The position numbers were made by a program, and so were the translations under genes. A DNA stretch of 64,000 bases, taken from positions 18,941,889-19,005,888 of the forward strand of contig OW203732.1 in the NCBI GenBank assembly GCA_934045075.1. The letters are read 5' to 3'. Source of the DNA: Yponomeuta sedellus. Taxonomy: Eukaryota > Arthropoda > Insecta > Lepidoptera > Yponomeutidae. Every line of letters begins with the position of its first letter. Positions within the stretch are counted from its first letter, which is position 1. Below are positions 45,860-64,000 of the stretch, piece by piece. The notes under the pieces are model-generated. The model was not told where the DNA came from, searched no databases, and was given only the letters and a program-made list of their open reading frames with translations.

Positions 45860-46330
45860 GCTACGGGTGCGTCAGCAAACTAAGGTGCGGCTGGTTCGGT
45901 CACTGGTGTTCTCCATTTTCACCTACGGTGCCGAGACATGGTGCGTTAAAAGCCGCGGCTGTAGCCGAATCGATGCATTCGAGATGTGGTGTTGGAGGAA
46001 AATGCTCAGAATCCCGTGGACAGCCTTCAGAACCAATATTTCTATACTGAACGAGCTCGGTATAACGAAGCGACTGTCTTCAGTCTGTCGCCAGAGGTCC
46101 CTCAGCTTTTTTGGGCATATTATGCAGTCACGACGTCATAGCCTAGAGAAGCAGATCGTTTTGGGCCAGTTAGAGGGCAGACGAGCGAGAGGCAGAACAC
46201 CAATGCGCTGGTCCGATGCCATAAAGAGGGCAGCTGGGGGATCCATTCAGCACGCATCCCATTGCGCATATGACCGAGACAAATGGAGAACTATTGTATA
46301 TGGTCACGATCCTCAGAATTGAGGGACCGA
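45860..46330 (+). pseudogene. Non-LTR retrotransposon ORF2 C-terminus (5'-truncated)
   Basis: An open 151-codon frame with the region after the RT domain: FTYGAETWCVKSRGCSRID, FEMWCWRKMLRIPWTAFRTN, FFGHIMQ, RRARGRTPMRWSDAIKRAAG, then stop at 46320. No catalytic RT motif is present because the copy is truncated, yet the frame is unbroken, so insertion is fairly recent. RTE- or CR1-like; clade not settled. Confidence 0.75.
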
Positions 46331-46420
46331 TTAATGGGCAGTAATTGCTGCCCGACGAGATATTCAGTGATTCCACGAAAGTTTGGTGATATGGTTAGGT
46401 GACAGGGCAACCTTTAGGGC

Positions 46421-46484
46421 AACAATATTTAAGGTTGACTGTACATCTTGACGTCAAGATGTACGGTCAACCTTAAATGTTGTT
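46421..46484. repeat. 32 bp arm palindrome, no loop
   Basis: Arms AACAATATTTAAGGTTGACT… and GTCAAGATGTACGGTCAACC… differ at two positions and meet at GACGTC. Confidence 0.88.
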
Positions 46485-49400
46485 TCTCGTCTAAAATATG
46501 ATGGGAGAAATTATTCTCTAAGCAATAGGGCAGTAAATATTTTCCGACGATAATACGCGTAGTGACGGGTCATTCTGGTGCTGGCGATGGTACAAGAACG
46601 AGTTTTGTTTGACAATTAAAGTACGGGAAAGTCGCGACTTTGACTATTACCCAAACTGATCAGACAACACCTTTGTCTTTTCTGCGATAAAGCACTCACT
46701 CCACCAAAGCCACTTTGCATCAATAGACGTCGCTAGCTGACAAGTGTGTCATCATGGCATGGTTAATAAAAGTTAATTTCTCGGTTAATAAAATTAAAAA
46801 GTAATTGAATAACTTGCCTTTAGCTCAATCACTCATACTATACTGCGGACAGATTGAGTGAGCGAAAGACAAATAATTTTTCAATAACTTTCTTTAAGTA
46901 ATCGTATTAGAGCTGTGTTAATCTAGCAAAGTGCAATCAAACAAAATCACATAATATCACCACAAGCAAAACAGTAAAAAAATATAATTATCTTTCTTAT
47001 TTATTAAAACACGAATCCTTGAAACACTTCATAAACACCGATTAAAATAGTCTGTGGTGGAGATTTTGCAAGGAAAGGACGTACCACAGATTTAACCACC
47101 CACTACCTATGAGTAGTGCATTACAGGAAAAGTGTTTTCATAAATAAGTCAGTAAAATTTTTATTTATAAAAAGTCGATCCCGGTAATATACTCTTTAGC
47201 CAGTCAAAGCCGATTTATGAGAGGAATTCCTGTTATAAACCGGTTTTAAATTTTACAAGCATCGATTTTTTATAGAGTGTAAGATCTTTTAAGATGACGT
47301 ATCTCGCAGCCTACCAAATTATAGTTCGATAAATTGTAAGCCCAATATTAACCACCGGTTTCCCATACAACTCAAGGGACTGTCGGCCTTAGCTGGCGCA
47401 CTGACGGACTTCTGTATGTCTGTCTGATGTGTGATGTAGGCTACATCAGTACAGACTTACTAAATGATGCTACATAATTACGTTGCCCGCCTCAGACTTT
47501 TTCTCTTGGCAAGAAACGCAGAAGAATACGCGGAGCTGACAGCTAACCTCTATTAATGGAGAGGCACAGGAAGAAATGTATTTAAACAATGAATAAATGT
47601 ATTAAAAGAGACTGTTAGTGTACGAGAAACAGCGGGTAAGAATATATTGCTATGCAGGCCGGCTGGATGAACAAGGTTACAAGCTCTTTAGGAAGAAGCT
47701 AATGCAAGACATAAATGAAAGGCCAATAGGTTAATCATTATACTTAAATTTATTATTTCCATATGTACTGGCATGCAATATCAATCAAATATCTCATAAA
47801 ACGTTAAGAGATAAATTCATACGGTAACCGCGTTACAAAATTGGTATTCAGATTTTGTATTCATTATTTTCATATTATAGATAGATAATTTCATAATGCA
47901 TGAGTTAGCGCTGAGAAAACAGTTCCAAATTGATTTTACCTTCGACCTGATTTTATTTTAAATAAGTATTATTCACACAGATAATAGTAAACTACGTAAA
48001 CATGAATATTTAATTATTTCCGTTGAAAAAACATCAAAAAGTGCAGATTGACAGCATCGCCAGTATTGTAGGGAGTCAACCGTTAGCCCTTACGCCTAAG
48101 TTGCCCTTATTTCATATTAATTAAATCAACAAACTGTAGCGAATACTAAAATATACCGATGCCGCCTTTAAAAAAAGCTTTAAATTTTTTATTCGTACAT
48201 AAATATTTGTGCCACTCAATTGGATTCTTAATCAAGATAGGATTTAATTAAAAGAAATGTCTAAAATTAAAAATCTAAATCTTCCTCTTACGCCTTAAAA
48301 GGAGTGTCGGGGCTTTACGCGCCGCACATGGCATTGGAAAACTTATCTTCAATTAGAACTTCAGGAGAGGCCTATCGAAGTAAACATTATCTACATGGTT
48401 GAAAAATTAAGGACGCAAAAACATAAGTTAAATAAAAAAAACATTGCTATTTCCAGAGTGAAAGCGAGCCATTTCCAGAGCCCAAGAAAAGAATCTTTAT
48501 TCAATCTTACGCCCTTATTTAAAAAAAACACGATTCAGAGGCTGTTCAAGTGATCTGTGGTTAAGTCTTTCCCTTTACCATAGACGAATTAAACACCTGA
48601 GAAGCGCCGTGTTTTTAATAAATACGTTTTTCTTTACTCGAAAAATTCAGTCTGAAAAAGCGGTCCGCATGCAAAATTAAATGGAACTTTACGATAGAAT
48701 AAGCTTAACTTAGAAACGAGCGAAAAAAAGAAAGATCTGCGTGGAGATTTTAGGCTGTACTCAGTAAATTGTGAAAGTTATGTCATATAACATAAGACGT
48801 AGCATAAACATCCAATATATTAATTATGGTTTCAAAATTTTATGAAAGATTGTGTTCAAAGAAAAATCATAATATGGTCACAACACAGAACTTCCTTTTT
48901 TGAAACTGGCAAAAACAGAGGTAAGCTTATACTAGGGTTAGTGCAAACATTAGTAACAAGATAAAACTCTCTTCCCACATTGACAACACAAAGGAATAAA
49001 ACGACACACACAGTCGGACACAATATTTTTTGTGTTAAAACAGCGCTTAACTGGAGTCTATGGGACAAAAAATATTGTGTAAAACTTTCTTGACACCAAT
49101 CCCAACAAATGAAATATCTGTAAGATCCCAGTCTCTTAAGATTCCTTAACACCCATCAAATGCAGTTTAAATAGTCTGTGGAAATGGGGTATTATATACT
49201 ATAGGAGAAATAAATAATATAGATACAGATAAATTTTATTAAGACAAATTAAACTAAATTTGAGGACTGTTTCATTGGAATCGTGTGAAGACCATTAATC
49301 TTCAGGGTCCCCAGACCACCCACAGTACAAAGTAGCGATAAATAAAACGCGCGATCTAAAAAAACAGGACGTGATAAGAATTTTTTAAATTACTTCGGGT

Positions 49401-51401
49401 CAGCTAAATACCGCAACAACACAACCTAAACTTTAAATACTTTTAAGGAGTCTAGATTACTAACTAGCGCTAACAACAATCTAATATACTAAATTAATGA
49501 GTTTTTTTCGTAAATTCAATCTTTGTTATCAGTGGGTTCTCGTGGCAATAAAAATATCCACTATACAAATTGAATTTTTGTCTTTTTAGTGTTATTTTTT
49601 CTTGGTTTCTTGCTAATATCATAAAGCCTATGACACTCCCGAAAATATTACTAAAAACATTAACGCTGTTTTTTATATTCTGATTTTGTATTGTGGGTAT
49701 TTTTATTGCCACCATAACTCACAACAAAGATGGAATTTACAAAAAAAAACTCATAAATTTAGCTAATAAGTTTTCTTTCTTAAATTGTTGTTATTCAGAT
49801 AAATATATTTTCTTTCTCTCTAGCTACAAAATCAAAAGGGTTTTTTTCAAAATCCTGTCAGTTACTGGACGTAAAAATGTTGAAGTCAAGATTATTGAAA
49901 ATGTGTCGCCCGCCAGCACGTTGCCGCCCCGAGTATCTTTATATGAGATTTAGAAAAAAATTGTCCTGATTATTACACTATTACGAAGACCCGCGCTTAC
50001 TTAATCGCTCCAAACAAAACAGTGAGTAAAAATGTGCAAAAGCCACCCTCAACACTCCATGAAACTTATAACATCTCTTACGAGCAAGTGTGGTTAAGCC
50101 ACAAACTACTTACATCTTAATTACAGTTAATTATTCAATTATAACTAAAACCATGCAATAAATTAATCATCTTCAAACAATAAAACAAACTATCATTAAT
50201 ATTTCTGTTTCTTCGGCGCTGAGCGGTCGTGCTGTAACGTTTTTTCTTGATGCGAACGAATTCATTTTGTTTAAAAATAAATAAGTTAGTATAGACACAA
50301 TTTGATTAAAAACTGTTCTAGCAATACAGCCGATTTTTTAAAAACTATAGAAAATAGATACAAGTGTTATGATTGTTCAGTAAAAGAAAAGTAAAAGTTG
50401 AGCGAAAATGTTAGAAAATAATAATATCTTCTTCTCCATTTCATATTGGTCTCTCACAATTTGAGAGAACCATACAAAATTGATGGCAATCTTCGTTAGT
50501 CTTAACACGACTGATGATATAATCGCAAAAAATCGCTGCACAACCGCCCTACGCGCCCACACACATAAAAATAAGGAGAACGATAGCATCCAGAAATTTA
50601 ATGAACTATAACGTTATTTGGGATACAACTTCTGGGACGAAACTTGAGCCAACACATAAGACCATGCCTTTTGAAAAGCTGGTCAACTCTCAAAGAATAT
50701 TTGCAATTTCAGTGAAAATTGCAAATATTATTTTAAATTTTCTAATGTTTAGTCCAAAAATTGATGGACACAAAACAGGCTCTATTAAATTACTATACCC
50801 TAGTTCGATCAAAAGTTTTGATGCTATGGCGGTAATGAGACTACACAGTAAAGTTGCAAGAGACATTTCTTTAGGCAAATTCCAGACTTATCTGTTAAAT
50901 CAGATTGACCAGCCTTCCAAATTAGCTACGAAACAAGAGTCCAGAGCGGAGCATCCTACAGCAACCCACTTGCCTTGAGGTCCTGTCTGCTAACAGCATT
51001 GACATCATAGTGAATTATGGCTCATTAAGCCGACTGACCCTAAAAAAGCAGTCTTTCGAAGCGGCTGGGAACTTAGTTTTCAACAAATCACTATGGTCAA
51101 TTTCCTTAGCGAATAAGCGGGCTGAGTAGACCACAACACAACAAGGCCTATAGTCAAACGCTGCATTGATCGAGTGATATTAGCCCGATAATTTTGTTAT
51201 TTGACTCTATTTCGTTATCATTTAAATGGTATAATGGTAGCCCACGCAAATTAAATAGGCACATCTCGCTAGGTGATCGAATCGCATCAGTCGCCGAGTT
51301 GTACCATTGGAATGCGATTGATTAGTAGACTACCAAGAAAACGTACTAATATCACTCGACCAAAAGACTCCCCCAGAGCCGCTCCGGTCACCCCAGCGTA
51401 C
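46485..51401. other. Gene-poor AT-rich stretch
   Basis: No supported exon, SINE or array. Frames of 70-125 codons around 48.9, 49.5-50.0 and 50.4-51.0 kb are AT-rich, overlap on both strands and show no motif or splice linkage. Confidence 0.5.
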
Positions 51402-58612
<7,211 letters not shown>

Positions 58613-58679
58613 TTTAGCCAAATAAAACTTTATCTTATATAATAATACGGATATACTTCGCGACACGGTCACAATAGCA

Positions 58680-59800
58680 ACGCGCTTCTCACGTAGGCTT
58701 CAAAAAGAAATGAATTTCGAATTTCGTTCCCTCATATCTACAAAATGGCGATAAAAAATATATAACGAAACAAAATGGTGGATTTTTTTTCCATTTCGTG
58801 ACCTTGAAAAATATAGGTCAAACAAAAACTATCATCACATCCGGTAACAAAAGTTAACAAAATACGTGAAAAAGTTTTCTGTACATGAAGTAAGGAACCA
58901 TACATAAATTTCTTAGAATTCTATTGTTTATCTCAATATAATTTGCTTCGAAATTCGAATTTAAAATAAAAGACCAGATATTTACAAAACTACTAGGTAT
59001 TTGGTAAATAATTGTTGTGTGATTAGTTGATTACTATCCATCTCCTTAACTTCCGGGAGAAAACAGAAATAAAATTGTATTTTCTTCTTTCTTTTGTACT
59101 TATTACGAGGCAGTGACTGCAGATTACGCAATAAGTATGATAAGCCAAGAAGAATACTCTTATATTAAACTAAAACAAGAAAATACCTTAGGTAGGTACT
59201 TAACTTTTTCAAACTTCACCAGCAAGGACTTTTGAACAAAGTGGCGGGAACTTAGAAATGAGCGGAAATTAGAAGACCGGAAAAGAACAGAGAGAGGAAA
59301 TCAAGTCAAACAACAAGTTAGTACAATAACCTCAGAACAATAATTCTGAGACAATAACCAAACAAACAATAAGCTGAGCAAGAATGGAGTGCCTACTATA
59401 ATACCATAATTATTTAACATAATACTTGTACAATAATTTTACGGTTTTATTAAATTCAATTATCACGGATCAGCCGTCCCATCCATCAAGCAGTAGTTCA
59501 TCAAACACGCATAACCACACCATACGGAACTTAAAAAGAGCCTCTTTGATTATTTCGTGATAGTATGAGATCCTTTAGAGTATTTTAGTAGCAGAAAGAA
59601 TCACAGAATAATTTACAATTTATAGGTATATTATATTCTCTTGCAGATAGTCATAATTCGTAGTGCATATAAGTGTGACAATAACTCATGAAGTTCTCGG
59701 GACACTTACAATATTATTTGGGATACAATACCTTTTACTCCCAATTCTGCCCCTAAAATCATAATTTCCTGGTTTACGAAATATCAAGTTTTGTGATTGA
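58680..59800. other. Intergenic region between the RRM gene start and the next gene's end
   Basis: Contains the RRM gene's putative promoter side (58613-58900) and the 3' flank of the minus-strand gene ending at 59803. AT-rich, no repeat recognised. Confidence 0.45.
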
Positions 59801-59802
59801 AA

Positions 59803-60047
59803 CTAATTTCTAGTCGCTCTTTTCGGCGCACTCAAGTGGTCCACATCGAAGCCAACAGAAAGTTGCATCCTTAAAATATATACTCTTCGCGTTTTGGGAG
59901 ACATTCTCAAGATTTGTTGTTTAGAGAAATAATGCAGTTTGCTTTGGTCCATAAGTTTCAATACTGTTGGAGTTATCCCGGTCATTGCCTCTAACTGTAT
60001 AGTGCTGATATCTTTATTTGGCGTCCCTGAAATCGATAACATTCTAG
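59803..60047 (-). CDS. Unrecognised gene, terminal exon
   Basis: Stop TAG at 59805-59803. Encodes ISTIQLEAMTGITPTVLKLM and a basic tail. Acceptor GGTTTAG at 60048 or TTTCAG at 60027, both in frame. A candidate AATAAA lies about 350 bases on (- strand, 59446-59451). Confidence 0.7.
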
Positions 60048-63000
60048 CTAAACCAATACAAAACTTTTAAATTGATGCAAATACTCATAAATCATAAAAC
60101 ATACTTGTACAACATGAATAGTACAGTGATTAAACTTGTGTAATAGAACCTAATTTGAATTCGATTCATACTTATGAATAATGCGCCGATTCGAGCAATT
60201 TCATGTGATGTCCATTTGTAAGGCTCTCCGTAAGCTTCTGGATGCGTAGCAATATTATATAGAACCTACAAAAAAGGTATACAACACCTTGTAAAACGTT
60301 TATAGCCATTTGAAAGACAATAACGTTTATTGTCATATAAGTACCCGGCGTGCGTGCATGCAACGACTTATGAACGTTGATGAAGCGAAGGTCAGGACCG
60401 CGGCAAGTAGCAGTACCTGGTCTCTGCCTACCCCTCTGAGATACAGGCGTGAGGTTATGTATGTATATGTGTATGTAGAATACTACACATATACATACAT
60501 ATAGATATAGATTAACAGACCCCTACACTAGGCGAAGCCTGGTTTGCCAGAAAGGTCCCTGTTACTAAAAATTTATGCAGAAAGTTACAACTACTCACTT
60601 CTGTCTGCTTCATGCTACATCTTTTCAGCTTGGCAAACGTTTCAACTGTAATTTTTAAAAAGACTCTTGGAGGTATTTGCATAAGGTCGTAGTGAGGAAA
60701 TGCGCACATCAAATAGCCCAACTCATTTATGTTTGAATCATTATAGAACCAAGAATTCCCATAATATCGTCTGTATGCTGATGCTAAAACACCAAACTGA
60801 AAAAAACGAACTGGTATTGTACTTTTGTACTATCAATGGTACCAGTTTGCAATGAAATACTTATAAACAGGAGTTAACACAAAAAAATTTAAATCAGTAC
60901 AATCTTCGTTTTGTATTCTTACGTGATTAAAAGTATACTCTTACTAGATTATTACCTTTCGAGGGTGTAATTTAACATAATGATTAGTGAAATAATTAAT
61001 AACGGTTTTGTCACCAAAGTTGGCGTAGAATAAGTCTTCTTCGGGGATATGGTTCAAAAGGGTACCAAAGGCTAAAAACTCGCGCCCTTGTAAATACGCT
61101 GCTGTCTTTCCATCTGAAACAAATATAATGTTAAAATATACTATAATTTTAGATGAGGCGTGTGTGTAGTGACTTTGTAATCTTGTTTTCAACGCCACAC
61201 CAAGAGTATTTAGTGTATTAAATTTTTACAAATATGAGGGCTTCTCTTTAAAGAAATTTTGCAACATAATACAACGAAGTCGCCCCTTAGCTAGTAAGTC
61301 CAATATTGTTAAGTTTTCAGGTTAGGTACCTATACGTATTATTCACCTATACCTGTCATCGTACTCTATGTAAGTTACATAGGTAATAATATATTAACCA
61401 GTTATCATATCCCACGCTAGCAAGGCCCTTGAAATCGTTATTTTCTCTTTTTGCGTGAAGTGTAGAATATGCAAAAGTGTTTCCGAATCAAGCCGCATGA
61501 AAGTGATTACTGGTCCAAACAGTATGACATTCATCGATTCTTCCGAATTGAGTCTGTTATCCATTGTCTCGTAAAAATCTTCATATAGGCTGCTATCATC
61601 TGAAACGATAAGCATAGATTCATTTTAACTACTTCACTTCACCCCACACGAAAGGTAGAAGGATTTTAGGTATAATATACTTCTTCCTTTCCTTGTAGTA
61701 GAAGTAAGACCAGCAAGTAAATATATCAAGAAACCACCAGTCCAGAATCTAATTAGAACATATTATTATTACTTTATTGCACACGAAACATTTACAGGAC
61801 ATTACATAAGAAATAACATGTACAAAGGCGAGCTTATATCTGAAAGAGATTTCTTCCAGCAAACCTTAGAGAGTCGGAGAAGCAGTAAAAAGCGGGTCTA
61901 TATACGTGTACAAAATATACTACATAAATATTGAATAACCTACCTAACTATGAAAGAAAGAAATAAACTACGTAAACTAAAAACACATACATAAATATAT
62001 AGCTCAATGTTATGACAGAGATAGATAATACTCTTTCAACCGCTTCTTAAATGTACCAGCAGTGGGACTAGCGCATATCTTTTGTGGCAGCGCGTTCCAC
62101 AGCCTGACCGAATGGACCGTGAAGGAGTCACCGTAAGCGCCACTATATGAGCAGGGATTTTAAGAAGGTGAGAGTTTGCAGATCTAATTGGCCTTTCCCC
62201 AGAGTGTAGGTACTGAAACCTTTCTCTGAGGTAGGCGGGGGATGAGGGATTGTTAAGTATTTTATATAATAATGATAGTATATGTGTGTGATAGTACATA
62301 TTTGGTCATTGAAAAATGAGTCCACTAAGAATACGAAGTATTACTACTTCGTATTCTTAGTGGACTCATTATGACACTATATACGACACTATATAAATTT
62401 ACTTAAAATGCAGGTACGGTTGCCAGTAGATCAAGCCTTTAAGGTAGCGCGATATAGGTACCTATTATTTTTATGTATATAAATAGACCAAAGTAACCTA
62501 AAATAATGGCTATAACAATGTTATATGTTATATATATTATTAATTTATCAAAGTTTCTGTCCCAATTAAACCAGTTAAATTATACAACTGACTAGGCAAC
62601 GCACCCTTTTCTGTCACAGCAATCATAGCATTTTTTTCATCTTCGTAATATAAGGCTAGGTCCTCCAATGACTGCGTTGAACTCTTCACTTTATAAGCGA
62701 AGGCTGTAGTAAAACTGCAAAAGGAAAGGATAAAAAAAGGTGCTGTATAAAGTCCCCAAAATACCCAATGGATTGTCACCAGAAACATTGCAAGAAATCT
62801 TTGATGATTTATTTATTACTTTTACTAATATTTACAGTGGCTTCAATGTTTCAAAAATAGCATTGAATTAGCAAAACGAAATTGATTGAGTCGACTGATC
62901 AATCAATGTTAAATGATGTTGAACGTGAACAGGATAATATTTGGATAAAACGAGTAGGTCATGTTATGATTTAAAAAGTCATCACAAAGTCATACTTAGC

Positions 63001-63997
63001 TAGACATAGATAGAAAAATATGCTGGGCCTCAGAGTTCTTATTCAGAGTGCTGGGCAGTATAGCTTTCTAAATGCAGTACCTATCAAAGAAAGATCGCCG
63101 TCGGTCGTCGTCGTGGTCCACCATAAAAAAGTTACCACACAGATTATCCTTCTAATATTTATGAGAAACATTGTGAAGATCTCAGAACAATAACTAATGC
63201 TTTAGTTATTGTTTTGAGGTGAAGATGTTTCTTATTCAATTACGCAATAACGGCTGAACGGATTTACATGAAACTCGGTGTACAAATAGCAAAGATCATG
63301 GCATTCAGGTGACGCTTCCGGGCTCAGCTAGTAAATTCATATAAACCTGAAGCAAACTTGAGCGTCTTCGAAACTTCTGTATACAGTATAATATTTTTTT
63401 TTTATGTAAATTATTTGTAAAAATAAAAATTAAAAAAAATATATTTGTATGTATCTGTAAATAATTTTATTTATTTAAACTGTTATTTAGGCATGTATTT
63501 GTATAAGTACGTCTGAAATTACCGTTTTCTATTTTTTTTGTACATCTACTTCCTTCTCTAATGTATTAGTCCAGTTCATCCAAAGGTTGTCTGGAAGAGA
63601 TCACTTTTAGTGATAAGGCCGCCGTCTGTACTCTTAGGTTAAGAAATATCTGTGTAATTTCCATTTTTATGTACAATAAAGTGTTCTCTATCTATCTATC
63701 TAAATCTATCTCGTGTATGTCAACGAAAAGGCTCAAAAGGACTAGGTATATTATATAGTCCTAGCAGCTACGGCACTTTTTACCGAAAAGCTGCATTTTA
63801 TGATAAAGGCAAGCCGTTTTGCACAGTGATAGTAGAGACAAAAATAAGTGATTTGACCCGCAGATGCACAAGTTTCTCTCCTTAGGAACAGAGAAGGCGC
63901 CACTTATTTGAAAAACACTTTTAAATGAAAAAAAATCTTACAGGCTAACGGATGAACCGTTTCCAAAGATTAATATCTTCATCGAAAGGGAATTACC
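59803..63997 (-). CDS. Unrecognised protein, C-terminal seven exons (partial at 5' end)
   Basis: Join on the - strand: about 63997-63942, 62714-62572, 61599-61399, 61113-60956, 60796-60599, 60265-60172, 60047-59803, in consistent phase. The tail is about 375 residues. Sequence is helix-rich with spaced leucines: LLHILHFTQKEKITISRALL, FLAFGTLLNHIPEEDLFY, ELGYLMCAFPHYDLMQIPP, IQLEAMTGITPTVLKLMDQ. LTG.TP.VL followed by KQQILRMSP is loosely like the superhelical mesothelin/stereocilin/otoancorin class, but I cannot confirm it. It ends with a basic VDHLSAPKRATRN. Coding sequence is AT-rich, unlike the other three genes, which suggests different constraint or fast evolution. The last acceptor is ambiguous (60047 or 60026, same frame). 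Confidence 0.65.
60172..60265 (-). CDS. Unrecognised gene, exon
   Basis: 94 bp, acceptor CTTTTTTGTAG, donor ATAA before GTATGA. Encodes VLYNIATHPEAYGEPYKWTS and HEIARIGALFI. Confidence 0.68.
60370..60505 (+). mobile_element. SINE3 with short (TATG)n tail
   Basis: TATGAACGTTGATGAAGCGA to CTGAGATACAGGCGTGAGGT, then TATGTATGTATATGTGTATG, inside an intron of the last gene. Confidence 0.65.
60599..60796 (-). CDS. Unrecognised gene, exon
   Basis: 66 codons, phase 0 at both ends, acceptor TTTTTTTCAG, donor GAA before GTGAGT. Encodes FGVLASAYRRYYGNSWFY and VFLKITVETFAKLKRCSM. Confidence 0.72.
60956..61113 (-). CDS. Unrecognised gene, exon
   Basis: 158 bp, acceptor TTGTTTCAG, donor AAAG before GTAATA. 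Encodes DGKTAAYLQGREFLAFGTLL and YFTNHYVKLHPRK. Confidence 0.72.
61399..61599 (-). CDS. Unrecognised gene, exon
   Basis: 201 bp, acceptor TCGTTTCAG, donor ACTG before GTTAAT. Encodes DDSSLYEDFYETMDNRLNSE and LLHILHFTQKEKITISRALL. Confidence 0.7.
61741..62325 (-). mobile_element. CR1/Jockey-like LINE 3' end
   Basis: On the - strand SPAYLRERFQYLHSGERPIR, then after a frameshift DSFTVHSVRLWNALPQKICA and TFKKRLKEYYLSLS with a stop near 62015, followed by the 3' UTR. In the intron between 62572 and 61599. Confidence 0.75.
62315..62370. repeat. Perfect 26 bp arm palindrome at the LINE's 5' truncation point
   Basis: AATGAGTCCACTAAGAATAC… and its exact complement around a TTAC loop. The left arm overlaps the end of the LINE remnant. 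Confidence 0.9.
62572..62714 (-). CDS. Unrecognised gene, exon
   Basis: 143 bp with a strong tract TTATCCTTTCCTTTTGCAG. Encodes FTTAFAYKVKSSTQSLEDLA and AVTEKGALPSQLYNLT. Ends in phase 1 at a weak GTTTAA donor that matches the next exon. Confidence 0.68.
63240..63335 (+). mobile_element. Helitron-like 3' end
   Basis: CGGCTGAACGGATTTACATG to CGCTTCCGGGCTCAGCTAG, the CTAG terminus seen in the other copies. Confidence 0.45.
63550..63700 (+). mobile_element. LINE 3' tail with (ATCT)n end
   Basis: GATCACTTTTAGTGATAAGG, GCCGCCGTCTGTACTCTTAG, CAATAAAGTGTTCTCTATCT, then (ATCT)n. Matches 235-350 reversed. Confidence 0.6.
63942..63997 (-). CDS. Unrecognised gene, exon at window edge
   Basis: Open frame ending MKILIFGNGSSVSL before GTAAGA. 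Its last two bases complete the codon of the next exon's first base. It may start at the AG at 63999-63998 or run past the window end. Confidence 0.5.
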
Positions 63998-64000
63998 TAC

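Noticed and set aside
50377..50978. Overlapping 125- and 70-codon frames
   Set aside because: AT-rich, present on both strands, no motif, splice linkage or recognisable relatives.
62540..62788. A separate 82-residue secreted protein starting at 62788
   Set aside because: The 5' part is an intron with a strong pyrimidine tract and CAG acceptor at 62715, and the downstream exon joins in phase at GTTTAA. It is an internal exon with read-through into introns.

Overview
The window reads as nuclear DNA of an insect, most likely a moth or butterfly (inference). GC-rich, intron-split exons sit in AT-rich sequence full of tRNA-derived SINEs, Helitron-like ends (…CTAG), palindromic MITEs, non-LTR retrotransposon remnants and long microsatellites. 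There is no bacterial or organellar signature. Exons were joined by hand from reading frame, splice sites and phase; no transcript or database evidence was available.

Four genes are supported. (1) 1569-9185, + strand: the last five coding exons of an unconventional myosin XV (C-terminal FERM region; the motor and MyTH4 parts lie left of the window). (2) 42014-23318, - strand: a complete five-exon gene for a 420-residue protein with four predicted membrane segments and a long charged C-terminal tail. Its first exon has 15 codons and is separated from the second by a 12.5 kb intron. (3) 58612-51402, - strand: a complete seven-exon gene for a 356-residue protein of the A1CF/RBM46/RBM47/DND1 family, with two RRMs and no visible third RRM or dsRBD. 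(4) About 63997-59803, - strand: the last seven exons of an unrecognised, probably helical-repeat protein whose 5' end lies to the right of the window.

Between the genes lie dispersed repeats. One ~370 bp family (called R1 here) has at least 12 copies. There are four SINE-like families, a Tc1/mariner-type MITE (~250 bp, TA target sites), hAT-like MITEs, a miniature LTR element with a solo LTR elsewhere, several LINE 3' ends, and two head-to-tail elements at 37.1-39.65 kb carrying an indel-free 153 bp GC-rich tandem repeat.

The most unusual signal is that exon edges are repeatedly copied into the adjoining intron together with their splice site. In the myosin gene, all four exons before the last have copied edge or internal sequence nearby. 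The clearest case is six 63 bp copies of one exon end, all with open frame and an intact GT donor. In the RRM gene, about eleven 84-101 bp units next to the last exon each carry its branch-point-like and acceptor sequence. This may be neutral local duplication, but it produces arrays of in-frame decoy splice sites and can be tested with RNA data.
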